Counted from the stretch's first letter, positions 1 through 11,544 are shown. The stretch: 64,000 bases of DNA from Gyromitra esculenta (GCA_038503075.1 JBCAML010000006.1:1-64000); one strand, 5' to 3'. Notes: a model not told the origin generated them from the sequence alone. Numbers and translations are program-made.

Positions 1-72
1 AAACCCTAAACCCTAAACCCTAAACCCTAAAGCCTAAACCCTAAACCCTAACCCTAAACCCTAAACCCTAAA
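1..72. repeat. Telomere, CCCTAAA-type repeat tract
   Basis: The first 72 bases are ten tandem units read as AAACCCT. Eight are perfect 7-mers, one is a 6-mer (AACCCT, 50-55) and one carries a substitution (AAAGCCT, 29-35). Read outward on the minus strand this is TTTAGGG, so base 1 is the chromosome end. The 7-bp unit is the plant-type telomere repeat; most filamentous fungi carry the 6-bp TTAGGG. The tract is short, as expected when an assembly stops inside a telomere. Confidence 0.95.
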
Positions 73-480
73 CCGGTGTACGCCGGATTAGGAAGGTGGC
101 ACAACCCTTGGCATCTTGGCACGGAACGGAACGGATGTTATCTCCGATCCGGCTTGGCGCTTGGCGTCGGACTTAGCGGAGCCCTCGGGCCGAGGTCGGA
201 CCGAAGATAGCCGACGAGCCGAACAGCCGACCCTTGCACGTAACACTGCATTGGGGCGGAGTGCATGACGCACAAGGTATCACCTGCATGTTTCTGGGTT
301 TACCCCTCCTTTCCGCATACCCGGATATTAGATGACGCGTACACAGATTTTGATTACCCGAAAAGGTAACCGAACCCTGCCGCCCGCACGTCGATCGAAA
401 TTGCATCATCCCAGCTCGGCCGAGAGCCTAGCCGCACGGATCTGAGCTAGATCCGTATCCGTCCTGAGGCCAGATATATC
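73..480. other. Subtelomeric GC-rich spacer
   Basis: GC-rich, CpG-rich DNA next to the telomere, with short doublets such as CGGAACGGAACGG near 123. Open frames on the minus strand here are short and resemble nothing I know. I see no gene. Confidence 0.5.
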
Positions 481-515
481 CTCCCATCTCGCCTAACGAG
501 AGTCTAAAACAGACA

Positions 516-742
516 AAACCTCGTAGACGATCAACATCGCACACGGTCTTAAGACTTTACCTCTACGACTCCTTCACCGCGATTCCTCCCGTAGCCTAAC
601 GGCTTCCTTCATTTGCTCGACTGTCTCAAATCGATGAGTCAGGAAATCAGACCAAACCTCGTAGACGTTCAACAACGCACACGGTCTTAGCTTTCGACTT
701 CCTTCCTGACTCCTTAACCGCGACTATCTTCGGAAACTAACG
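516..742. repeat. Direct repeat pair of about 88 bp
   Basis: Two diverged direct copies, 516-603 and 654-742. Both begin AAACCTCGTAGACG, then share CACACGGTCTTA, CGACT..CTTCA/TTAACCGCGA and TAACG. They lie just upstream of an LTR fragment and may be part of an old, diverged LTR in minus orientation, since an A..CTCGTAGA block also occurs in the LTRs. Confidence 0.55.
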
Positions 743-957
743 TTTCCCCTTCCTATAAGAACCGAAATCCTTCACTTAAATACCTCTCTTTCCACATACA
801 ATGACTCATAACCGAACACTAGCCGAACAACAAAGACATTATATCCCTAACCGAAAAACGTTACAACCGACACATTATCCTTGACCCATTACTCATTTCT
901 TATCCGTGAAATCTCTGGGGATACCTGAGAGCTTGACGAAATTCTCGTTCCTTGAGA
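722..957 (-). mobile_element. Gypsy LTR fragments, head to head
   Basis: 722-911 matches the 5' half of the Gypsy LTRs at 20461-34846 in minus orientation: it has the TTAAATACC TATA-type block, ACAAAGACATTAT and the terminal CCGTGAAA. From 913 to about 957 follows the other end of such an LTR in plus orientation (GGGGATACCTGAGAGCTTGA ... CCTTGAGA). No internal region remains. Confidence 0.7.
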
Positions 958-1940
958 AGGTCATGCCCCACTTTTCAATGTCTTGAAGAGATCCTCATGG
1001 AGTAGGTGTAAGTTTCCGGCCATAACGGTTAACTTCAAAAAAAACCTCTATTGTATTGCCCAAACATTTATTAGCCTTTGAAGCTGGACACAATATGAAC
1101 CATGAATGAACATATAAATATATCATTGGGTTTATGACAAAAGGTTTTTGCACCACTGCTTTTCGTCAATTCTGCAGAGGTTTTATTCATTGCCTGTAGC
1201 TGCATTTTTTATTTAAGTACTTTTTATATTCTCGGTCGGAAACTACCCTTGCACTGGAATCATGTTCTAGGTCCTCTTTACGGCAAAAGGTGGGGCAAAC
1301 AGTAAGCACTTCTTTAATAAGGTTTGCGTTCTCTGAAGATGTAAGAAAGGTTTTATTTGATGCTAATTGCGTATAAGGTGGTGATTTAAGTTTTCCTTCT
1401 CATGTTTGCATCTGATGTATTGGGCTAGCCCTGATGCTTCAAGTTCAAGTTGATTTTTTCCGGAACCATTGGCACTGACATCATAGTCAGAAACCGCTGA
1501 TTGGCAAGCTGGGATCATACCCGACATTGCCTGCTAATTGTTGTAGCTTGAAGGTTGTGGGAGGTATCCGTGGATTGTTGTGGGTGGCTAAGCGAGAAGG
1601 TAGGCTGGAAGGAAAGGAGGTACTGGCAATCATCGGCCTGTGACTAGTACGCACTTTGGTGTATGTTCGGCTGCGACACCATTTCTCGCCACTCACAAAA
1701 TTTGATTTATCATTTGGTAGATACAATCCGCCGTAGAATATAGAACTAGAGCTATATAGATCAATAGACCACTGGCAATAGCTATGCGATCCCAAAAGCC
1801 TGGAAGCGAGCTCAAGATTAGGAATCAAGCTCCTTCCGGATTTCAATAGCCCGCACACAACCTCCAGGCGGGACGCTCGCCTAGGGGAGCCAACCTGCTA
1901 GGGCCCGGTGCCCGGAGAGAAGGGCTACAAAAAGTACCCG
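958..1940. other. Subtelomeric spacer, no gene seen
   Basis: AT-rich up to about 1480, then mixed composition. The only longer open frame (minus strand, 1487-1858) has no recognisable domain and no codon bias that convinces me. I see nothing else. Confidence 0.4.
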
Positions 1941-2190
1941 AGGGAGGGCTATATCCCGCCTCGATCACCCTGGCTGCCTCCTGTAGTGGGAGGACGGGGC
2001 GCCAATCTTTTTTTTTGCTGATGGGGTGTCGCTTGAGGTAATGCTTTAGAAAGAACAGTGAAAAGTGACGCCCAGGAGGGGGGGACGCCCAGGAAGTCGG
2101 CGCCTGGGCGGACGAGCAAAATAATTATCAATAGGAGGGCTACATTCTGCCCCGAGCGGCCGGGGCGACAATCTCTTTTTTTGCTGATGT
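1941..2190. repeat. GC-rich direct repeat
   Basis: Two diverged direct copies: about 1941-2032 and 2131-2190. Both read GGAGGGCTA..T..CGCC..GAGC, then GGGGCG.CAATCT, a T run and GCTGATG. The tail TTTTGCTGATG occurs a third time near 2342. GC-rich islands inside AT-rich surroundings suggest a repeat family of unknown kind. Confidence 0.45.
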
Positions 2191-2344
2191 GTATTCAAGT
2201 TGGGCGCAGGTGGACGTACAAAAGCTCATAATAGTAATGTATTGTACGTACTGGCGTAGCTAAGCACATATAAACGAACATAAAGCGCGGGTTTTTAGGT
2301 GTTCGTCCGGACGCTTGCCCATGCGCGCACATGCAGACCGGCTT

Positions 2345-2537
2345 TTGCTGATGAAACGGAGTACGTTGCCTAAAGAAAGAAGAGAGTAACGAGAACAAAA
2401 ATCCATTGCTTAAATAGTACCCCGATTTTACATACAATAGCTCATTACCAAAATAGCAAAGATATTCTAATAACAACCCTAAACCGGTATATCTGTAACA
2501 CCAATCCTTTACACTTTATCCGATTCTGTCCGTGAAA
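2345..2537 (-). mobile_element. Gypsy LTR fragment
   Basis: Minus-orientation LTR piece: ACGTTGCCTAAAGAAAGAAG, TTAAATAGTACCCCG (the promoter block inverted), AGCAAAGATATT and terminal CCGTGAAA at 2537. It matches the LTRs at 34069-34807 block by block but is diverged. Confidence 0.65.
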
Positions 2538-2551
2538 TATCCCAACATTGC

Positions 2552-2861
2552 TGTTGGATATATGGTATATATGTATAAGTTTCCTAGTGTCTCATTGGCA
2601 TGTTATCCATCGGGATACCGATATCGGTTCAGTCAATAGTCTCACCTACTAATGGGGGTTGCTCGGGACTATCTATTCGGCGCCCAACGAACCTCCCATA
2701 AACCTCTTTATATGACTCCATAGAGAGTGTATATATAGGTCTCTATGCCCATTCTTCTATTCTCTTTTCTCTTCTCTACTCACTCGATACCATATACCAC
2801 ATATATATCAATTCATCATATTCTAAAATTACGATTATAGATCATAGCGAGTGATTGATCA
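2552..2861 (+). mobile_element. Copia-like solo LTR
   Basis: Begins TGTTGGATATATGG, the kind of start usual for Ty1/copia LTRs, and has a related copy at 59246. Shared blocks are ATTCGGCGCCCA, TATA-rich sequence, CTCTATGCYCRTTCTTCTATTC and ACTCGATAC. The 3' end (about 2861, ATCA) is an estimate. There is no internal coding region, so it is probably a solo LTR. Confidence 0.5.
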
Positions 2862-3691
2862 TGAAGGGTATATTTTTAGAGACATCGCATGTACCAAGAG
2901 CACAACTAAGGGTTGTATATGACGAATGAAATAGTAAATAAATAAGTAATCGGTACGTAAAACAAAAAGCCCCAAGCCACACTGTGTCACCAGGTACACG
3001 TGTCCTGTGTGACATTGCCGTGAATCCGTGGAACATCAGTCCTCGGATCTTCGGCTTCGATATGCAATCTCTCCCGCCACTTTCCTTCCACAGTGAGTAT
3101 ACCCCCAACACTCTCTGCCAGTCGAGTTGTTGATTCCTAAGCGGTACAATACTAATACCAACCCTATCCGTCACGCTGAGAGTTTTCTTCCTCGACTGAT
3201 GTCCGAGGAATATCACTCCCTCACATATGGAATAAGGGAGTAGCAGTTGCTGTTGAAATTTCCTAGAGAAACCTATCTAGAGTAGGAATCCCATCTTGTG
3301 ATGAAGGGTTTATAGGAGATGGTGGTGGAGACGCCAGTTACGGCTGAGATGCTTTAATGCTTGTATTTTTTATGCATGGCAGAGCCCCGCATTCCCGTAC
3401 TTTCCCTTGGCTGATGCTTGTTTTTCCGTGGCCCCCTGATCTTCTTCACACGCTTCATCTTCCACAAAAACCCTGCGTTTTCCGCCTGTGCTTTTCTCTC
3501 GAGGTTGAACGGTTCTCAAGGCTTTTGGTTTAGTACGGTCGCATTTCTAGTTAGGGTCACACACTCTCTCTAGATCTCCTTATCTATCGTTATCACCATC
3601 ACACTACATCACTCCGTTTCCCCCCAACATCTTTAGAAACTCCTCTTCTCATTTTGATATCAATATCCATCGTCTCAACCCCAATCGCGAC
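2862..3691. other. Upstream region of the WW gene
   Basis: No gene seen. The last 150 bases before the ATG at 3692 are pyrimidine-rich (CT tracts, ACACACTCTCTCTAG), a common fungal promoter or leader feature. Confidence 0.4.
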
Positions 3692-6600
3692 ATGATTTAC
3701 CCCGATCAACAGCATCATCAACCCCAACAATCGCGACAGCCGGATCAGGTAGCCTATGGCGTACCACCATCGTTTGCTGCAATCCCGCCAAACGTATCCC
3801 AGACTCCGGCCGTACCTCAAGGATGGGCAGCTCACTGGGATCAGGGACAGCAAAAATTCTATTTTCATAATCTCTCGACCGGGCAGGTGGCGTGGGAATA
3901 TCGTGAGTTCGTTTCTTGACTTTCCTTTTTCACTAGCCTATGTGTCTTGCCCAAGCGTTGTGTAGGTTTGCTTTAGCCATATGGAAATCTCTATCAAAAA
4001 ATCTCAGGTGGTTTTTCCACTACGGATTTCTCAATCTCATAGCTACTTCTTTTCATGTATTCTTTCAAGTTAGTGACATTGTCTGATACACAATAACCAT
4101 TAGCAGCACAGCCAAGTCACTCACCGTCCCCTCCACCGATCCTGGGTGGAGTGAAGGCTCTAGACCAACAGCAGCAACAAAGCCAAGGAATAGATCTCCA
4201 ACACAGTCTTCACCAATACCAGCAATACCAGCAGCAGCAGCAGCAGCAGCAAGTCTCTCAAAATCACCAACGGTGGTCTGACCAACAACAGTCAATGAGT
4301 CGGACTCCTGCCCCAGTCAGCCCCCAACAAAATACGCAGTATAGTACCTATGATTATCAACCAGTTTCTCCTATCAGTGTGGCTCGCAAGGCTGTTGGGG
4401 TGAGATCCACCACCGCGGCCCCTCACCCGATTGTATACGCCGAGGTCGCCGGCAGCGAAGTACCAGTTTCGCCAATGATTCGGCCTCAGGCCGCGGTTGA
4501 GAGTGGGCTCATGCTCTCTTCGGAGCAAGAAGATGAACCCCCCAAATTGTCAGCAACCTTTACCAGTTTCTCCGACGAAGACAGAATGTTTACGGATATC
4601 CACGTTTCGAACGGTGTGAATGCCCCAGCACCGTCAATGTCCCCTACGAGAACAAGTATCGTTCGAATCCCGACAACGTCACCCCCTCCACAACTGGCCT
4701 CGAATTCTCAGGCTTCGTATATGCATCCCGGGCAAGGAGAGTTTTCAAGATCTATGAACCCACAGCCACACATAAACTCGTCCCCGGTATCAGCAGCGGG
4801 GGCAATACAACAGAACACAACCCCAGTTCCACGAGTTACAAGTGCCTACTATAGCAATACGAGCCAGAGCTCAGCTGCTCGTCCGAACACGGTGAACCCT
4901 CAAAAACAGCAACACCAACAGCACCGGCAAACGATGGCACCAGTATACGCCAACCAACAAACCATATCGCCGGTTTCCAGGTCTGATTCATCATTCACAC
5001 TTCCACCTCACCAACCACTGACCATGATGTCAACAATTGCTCCCAAAAAGATTGGTAGTGCCAGTTCCATCTCGAGAAAATCAATCTCGAATCCCACGTC
5101 GGTCTCTGCAGGCGCTTCACAAGCCGCTGCAGGCTTGAGTGTGCTGGCAAGAGCGAGTGCTCAAGCTGCAAAAAAGGCTTTCGAGGATCCAGGAAAATTT
5201 TTGATTCCGAAAAAGAAGCCAAAAGATCAACAAGCGCAGTCTAGACAGCAACATCAGTTTCAGTATGAACAACAGCCACAGCAACAAAATACGACGCAGG
5301 CTACGACGATTGCTAGCGAGGCAAGGCAAGGAGTTGCCGGTTCTAGACAATCACAAGTAGGGATGAGCGCACCAATGGTGGCTGGTATTATGGGTGTGGC
5401 TCGTCTTGCCGCTAGCATGGATGACACAGGAATAAGTAAAGCTATCTTAACGGCTGCGGCGCCTGTAGCTGGGGCTATGCTGAGGGGAGGCGGGGCCACA
5501 AATCGCGGGCGAGGGAGAGGAATACTCCGGGGACGGGGAAGGGGAAGGGGAAGGGGAAGGGGAGTGCCGACGACGACACTCAGCAGGCAGCAACCGAATA
5601 CATCACAATCAACCATGGGCTCACATCAACTGGTGATAAATACTTATGAACAGCAAGTTTCTGGTGTTGATACTGATTTCGGAGGTTTCGCCAACTCAAA
5701 CCTTGAGCAACATCAATCAATGATAAACATACATGAACAACAAATTTCTAATGTCAGTGCTGATTTCGGAGGCTTCGACACCTCTGTTCCACAATCGGAT
5801 CAACAAATGACCAACACATATCAACAAATTTCTAACGTAAATTCTGACTTCGGTGATTTTGGCGGCCCGATTCCTCAGTCACAGACCAGCCAAGTTACGG
5901 GTCGAGGCCGTGCAGTCCCTAGAGGATTAACAAGCGCGAGAGGTAGAGCAAGAGCGCATTTGGGAGCTGGAAGGGGGATGATGGGGACAGCTGGTAGAGG
6001 TAGAGGCACGGGGCAAGCTAATGCTGGACCGTCTGAGGTCGGTCTTGAATTCAACTATTCTTCTGTAGGATATGAGGGGCACTACAGTTCTCCCTTTACG
6101 CATGGTGACTATTCTCCCTCGACAAATCCTGGAGTTCACCACGTGGCTCCTGTCACCCGTGGGTCTCGTCATGCTTCTCCTATGATCCGTGGAGCTCACA
6201 GCGCTGCTCCTGTCACCCGTGGAAATCACACTGCATCCCATGCCACTCTTGGAGTTCATCGTGGATCTTCTGTTAACCGAGGAGCTCATCATGCGGCTCC
6301 TACTACTCGTGGAGCTCATGGTGTGGCTCCGACCACTCGCGGAGATCATCATGCCTCCCTTGTCATTCGTGGAGCTCACAATGCGGCTCCTGTTACCCGT
6401 GGAAACTATCAAGCATCATCCGTTGTTCGGGGAACTCACCACGCATCCCCCATCAATCGGGGGGATCACCATGCATCTCCTGTCACTCGCGGAACTCACC
6501 ATGCATCTCCTGTCACTCGCGGAACTCATCATGCGTCTCCTGTTAGTCGTGGAACTTACAGCACATCACCTATCGGCAGAGGAGGTCACCACATAGTTCC

Positions 6601-7819
6601 CGTCACTCATGGAGTTCATCATGCATCTCCCACTACCGATGGACCCAATCATCCTTATCCTGCAGGCCGTGGGGTCGGCCGCGGGGTCGGCCGTGGAACC
6701 GGCCTAATGCAAAGGCCACCACAGCAGCATCAGCAAGAATCGCAGCTTCAGCAAGGTGCACGGCTTGCTGCAAAAGTGGTGATGAATCAGAGACAGCAAA
6801 ACAAACGGGAGCAGTACCGAGAAACAACAGGGGAGAGACAGGAACGGCGGGAAGGAGCACAAGAGCTAAGAATGGAAAGGCAACAAGAGCAACGAGAGCA
6901 GCAGAACTTGCAGGCCGAAGAGCAGCAACTGATATTGCAAAAGGGGCAAATGGTAATGCAGGAAGAGTTTGTACACACCGAGCAAACTAATGCAGTGCAG
7001 AATAGCACAGTAGGAGAGCAAGTAGTCATGGAAGAGGTGGTTGTAGTGGAAGTAGATGTGTCCGTTGAGGAAGTCACAGTGGAGAAACAGGCCGCTGGGG
7101 AGGGACAAGTTACCGCGGAAGGACAAGTTGCCAAAGAAGAGCATGCAACTGTGGATAAACAAGCCATCGCGGAGGACCAAACTATCGCAGAGGGGGAAAG
7201 TACCGCCGAGGAGCAAGCCGCTGCGGAGGAGTATGCACATACTGAAGAAGCAATGTATACGGAGGAAGCGATTGCGCAAGAGCAAACTTATGTCGAGGGT
7301 TCCATGGCTATCGAGGGAACTGACCCAAACACCAGATATGGGGACCCTTCGGGGTATCACGACACCACTGTCCACCAAGACGATGCTTGTTACGAAAATC
7401 CTGGGGCATATGGAGATCCTGACCCGGGTTACGGTGGCGAGGAATATATAGGAGCTGAGGGATATACTGCTGAGGAGCAATATTTTGTCGAAGGGGTGTA
7501 TGCCGTTGAAGATGAGCATGCCGTTGAGGGTAGATATACTGCTGAAGGACAGTACGCCACTGGGGAGGGATATGTTGAAGAAGAGTATAATGCTAAGGCG
7601 CAATATGCTGTGGGGGGAGAGTATGCCGTTGAAGGTGAATATGCTACAGAGGGTGAATATGCCACAGGGGAGGGGTATGCTGCCGATTATACTGCTGAGG
7701 GAGAGTACGCCATTGAGGAGCAGTATGCTGAGGAGGGATACGCCCAAGAGGAGTATTTTGAAGAGGAATACGCTGGAGCAGGGTACGGCGCGGGGGAATC
7801 TGAAGCCGGGTTATTTTGA
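3692..7819 (+). CDS. WW-domain protein with RG and 10-residue tandem repeats
   Basis: Two exons, 3692-3902 and 4104-7819 (intron 3903-4103, GTGAGT...TTAG), giving about 1308 residues. The splice completes the WW domain: residues about 42-71, GWAAHWDQGQQKFYFHN ... WEYP, with both tryptophans and the closing proline, which comes from the junction codon. WW domains bind proline-rich ligands. Then come a Q-rich stretch; an Ala/Gly-rich hydrophobic segment followed by an RG/GRGRG tract (5500-5565); three copies of a roughly 25-residue unit ending in VxxDFGGF (5637-5860); a second RG tract; eighteen 10-residue repeats (6131-6670); a Q/R/E-rich segment; and an acidic tail of EGEYA-like units. An AG three bases later (4104-4106) would also keep frame. 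RGG tracts often bind RNA, but its job is unknown; function not assigned. Confidence 0.85.
6131..6670 (+). repeat. Eighteen 30-bp tandem repeats in the WW gene
   Basis: 540 bases divide into exactly eighteen 30-bp units with no length change, each coding for ten residues of the form G-x-H-H-A-S-P-V-T-R. The best-kept copies are at 6431-6550. The third to fifth residues and the last Arg vary most at the edges. Perfect phasing with substitution-only divergence suggests selection on the protein period. Confidence 0.95.
7080..7800 (+). repeat. Acidic EGxYA-type degenerate repeats
   Basis: C-terminal part of the WW protein. 7080-7310 codes for loosely repeated units such as AEGQVT, AEEQAA and TEEAM; 7440-7800 codes for 5-7 residue units around EGEYA and EEQYA, with a tyrosine almost every unit and hardly any basic residue. 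Period is irregular, unlike the 30-bp array. Confidence 0.8.
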
Positions 7820-10048
7820 CGAGGGCAGCAACAATTTCGGGAAATAGTCGAGAAGGATATTGGTTAATGTATATTGAATTCCTCGAGTCATCTTTTTATT
7901 TCAATTTAGCATGAAGATTTCTATATGTAGATTTCTGTCAAGGTTAGCATTCTATAGTATCTTATCGGGAGTAGAGGAAGTGATGACAGTTGAAATACGT
8001 CGTAATGAATTTGAGGTAGTATTAGGAAAGAAGTAGGGTAGAATCTCTTAGAGTGAATACATGTACTAATCATCAGTAATATAAATAGGGATCAGCTCAA
8101 GATTCTAATGGAGTATTAGAAAGGTCTCGTAAAAGGCAGCGAGATTAGAGCTTAAATACATTGTACTAGAGCTTCAGAGCGGTGATAAGTCTCATGAAGA
8201 AACGTGTGGATCCTCTCCCCAGGAGTGCCAAGCCTCTTCTTACAAACCACTATCACCGATCTTATCAGATCACTAATTCGTGCCCATCTAAGCATGCTGT
8301 GCTAGAATAATAGAGTGGAATAGTAGAGTGAATGAGATCAATTGCTTGTCCTTGCTAAAAAAAAGGGGGGGGGTTGTAAGGCGAGTGAACCTGGGTAGCA
8401 ACTAACGCCGATCGCCATAACCCAAGGGTTGGATGCGTAAATGAATTTTACTTACTTACTTACTTGCAACTAACGCCCACCTTATATTTTGCCACCCTTA
8501 ACACGACCTCGCAACTCTTTGGTTTTGGCAGCGCTAGATTAATATTTAATCTTCAACTAAAGATATTATAATAGACTCTAATTGCTTAAACCTCCAAAGT
8601 CTTCTATAGTAAATCCTGTGTTGCTTTAATGCCATGTGGATACAAATCTAAAGTGTGGTGCTGGTTGCTACCTAGATTCTCTCACTTTACAAACTTTTCT
8701 TTTAGCAAATAAATACTGCTTGCTTCTCTGTAGGCTGTGAGCGGCTTCCGTCTATATATTTGACATAATAGCCCCTGAGGTACCAGTGTACTCGGGCTTA
8801 TGTTTCCCATCAATCTCCATTCCCAAGCATTCTCCGGAAGCTCTCCGGAAGCCTCCCATATAATAAGGCCATATTAGGATTGAACCTTTTCTAACATGTT
8901 ACGTGCAGCCCAAGATCGAGTGATAGCTATGTCGGAGAATTTTAGTGGAAGTAAAACCGCTCCCCCCATCAATAAAAAAAAAATTATCAGAATTTATGTA
9001 AATATGACACACTATTAGATATCAGACAAATTTACCTTGAATAACCCCTAACCCTATGTATCCATAAGAATCATGTCAACACTCAAACCACTCAAACCCT
9101 AAAACCCGTCGAAATTGGTAGGCGCAATTACGAATATCTAGAAGTGAGGCACAAATTTTTTTTTTAAATATGCGAGAGAATGAAGGTAAGGGAGAATTCT
9201 CTCTATGCAGTGCTAATGCCTATAAGTCGTATCAGGCAGCTTAATGCTAGCTTAGCGCAGTTATCCCGTTAAAACTTCAGATGCCTAGAGTACTTACCAT
9301 GTGTTAAGATACCAGAGAAACCATAGGCCTAACAAAATTATGTTGCGAAACTGAAAGGGTTGGTTGCTTCATCTCAGGAGCTGTTCTCTCTCGGCCCCAG
9401 TTTATATATAGAGTTCGAGGGGGGGCATGGGTGATATGGTTTGGGGCCTCCTAGATACTGGGGACTCCCGTCCTCGTCTCCAGTAGAGCCTCCGACTAAA
9501 TCCTGGTATACCCCTACAAATCTGTTGGAGAACGGCTTCCCAGTTGGGAGCGCACTTGGATAAAGCAGTGGACAAAGGGATGCCCGGAAGTAGTGGGAGT
9601 TTTCGCAGTTCTTTGTAGTTGGGTGACAAAGGCTTTCTTAGCATAAACACTGAGCTCCAGAGCTCGCTAGTAAATAACTAATCAAGTCTACTATTCGATA
9701 TTACAACAATTTTTTTTTACAGTTCCGAGTGAGTGATCGCCTGTGAACCTAATATGCCCAAAAGGTATATGCACTACAGACAGGGTGTCTAACCCCTTAG
9801 GCACTACTAACTCGTGGCATGCAACGCAGATGGGAATTTCAATTTAAACGGCGAGAGGAGAGCGGAGTCTCGCCTAGCTTGCGACATTTGGGTAGGCTCC
9901 TAGAAAACAAGAAGCCTCTAAATATTAAGATTATGACGCTTAGCAGCCAATTTAATGGTTCTATACTACGTATAAATATATTTACACAAACCGATCCGAG
10001 AAGATTCGTAATAACTATTATTATGCAGGCACAGCTCCACTAGTCGTA
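7820..10048. other. Intergenic region, no supported gene
   Basis: AT-rich with poly-A/T runs (9150), a G run (8365), an ACTT microsatellite at 8450-8465 and a repeated GCAACTAACGCC (8397, 8466). CCCCTAACCCTA at 9045 resembles a telomere hexamer. A minus-strand frame at 9402-9650 (82 codons) is not recognisable. Confidence 0.4.
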
Positions 10049-11544
10049 TCACCTTGCAGAATCACTCTTTGCCGTATCAATACTACTACTGTTCCTCACA
10101 TTCGTATCGTACACAACATCAAGCCCTTTGGGTACACCCATGTGATCCATTATCCTCTCTTCGCTGTCGTTTTCGTGTAGGTTCTGAATCCCATTTGAGC
10201 GAGCGCCAGCTCCCATTTCGACAAGAGAAAACGAATTGCGGGTCTGACGTTTGGGCTTTACGCCGAGACCGGAACCACCAATGGGAACAGGATTGCTACC
10301 AGACTTACCATAGCTACCAGCCCCAACAGTGGAGAGCCAACGGGGGAAGTAATGTGAAAGAAGAGGGCGAAATGAGGGAATTGAGGCGCAGATGATCGCC
10401 ATGTTGCATTCAAGAGGTGACCAGAGAGAAGCGTCCGAATCTTTTTTTTTTTTTTCGCCAATGTCAGTTACTTATTTCTTTCCTCTAGAACAGGACTCGG
10501 TGGCGCCCTACAGGAAGGATCTTTTGTCACAAAGTAAAGTTGGTGAAACGTCACCAATCGAAATATTGACATCAAGCAAACGCTTAGCTTCCCGTCAGAA
10601 TGCTATATCCAATGAACCTCTGAGAGTGTAACAATACTTACACTCCACCTAACGCGAAAAGAACAGTCAAGATGATCCTCTGCTTCAACGGCAAATGTAG
10701 CCTCCACACCATCGGCATCGGCATGACCAGAATCCAGAGATCACTAAAGGTACTCAACCCCGCAGTACTGAAATAAAAAGATACCACATCGATGCAAAAC
10801 CCGCCTTTGATAGATTTGTCCCAGAAGTAGGCGATCGGGGTGCATTGCATGAGGTCAGCAAAGAATATGGAAATCGCCAGCGCTATGACAAAAGCCATAG
10901 TTATCCATACTAAGCGTTGAAAAGACTCCGAAGGAGATATTCTCAGGTAGAATAAGAGAATCGATGTTTTGCTCAGTGTTAGGACGGGATTGTAAAGAAG
11001 TTGATTCGTAATTTGCAGCTGTAGAAGGGGGGGGGTTCTATTTAGTAGAGTCTATGGGGGATTTTCGACATTTTTTTATATTTACCTTGTGATATATCAA
11101 TGCTCTTTCGGCCGTCAACTTGAAGTCCCACACGTGATATCCTAAGTTTCCGTAGTGGATATCTATAAAATATAAATGAAAACCATTTTCAACTTTTGTC
11201 TACGAGGCATGATCTTACACAGACAGCTTATGATACAAAAGGTAATCATAGATATCTAGACGGAACAGTTAGAATATTATCACTTGGAATGGCCTGTAAG
11301 ATCAAACCATCGCAGCAATAATTGCCCAGTCGTCTTCAAGCATTATTAGTGAGGAACCGCATAACTACGAATCAACACGCAAGCACTCACCATTTCCCAA
11401 GCTTCGCACAATCATGGCCCGCGTATAAATACGCATGAGCACCATGACTGTCGAGATCACCGTGAAAGTAATGATCACGGCGAAGAACATGCCTTGTCGA
11501 TTCGAATGGTCCAGGCCGTCACCTGAGCTGGTTGTCGAGTTCAT
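10049..11544 (-). CDS. Rhodopsin/PTH11-type (SAT4-like) membrane receptor, probably damaged
   Basis: Exons on the minus strand: 11544-11391; one from 11333; 11162-11086; 11018-10642; 10582-10512; 10440-10049. All joins except the second-to-third keep phase with GT-AG ends. Family signs: first TM with RIYTRAMIV; LGN|DDW across intron 1; GYHVWD; YNPVLTLSKTSILLFYLRIS; CTPIAYFWD; WILVMPMPMVWRLHLP; LYFVTKDPS; and SPLECNMAIICASIPSFRPLL followed by a cytoplasmic tail. The family are seven-TM proteins of ascomycete plasma membranes, some sensing surface or host cues (PTH11). After DDWAIIAAMV an in-frame TGA appears and no good donor gives the phase needed for the next exon, so it may be a recent pseudogene or contain a sequence error. 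Confidence 0.75.

Noticed and set aside
2475..2488. 14-nt identity (AACCCTAAACCGGT) with the telomere junction at 64-77
   Set aside because: It lies in an LTR fragment where sister LTRs read CCTAACCGAAA, so it most likely arose by chance substitution.
6131..6670. 30-bp direct repeats as a CRISPR-like array
   Set aside because: Units are contiguous with no spacers and code for an in-frame decapeptide inside a eukaryotic gene.
6866..7747. 293-codon open frame on the minus strand opposite the WW gene
   Set aside because: It is a shadow of the repetitive acidic tail; it is Ser/Leu-rich with no domain and no promoter.
9402..9650. 82-codon minus-strand frame with LPLLPGIPLS
   Set aside because: No recognisable family, no splice partners and no supporting context.
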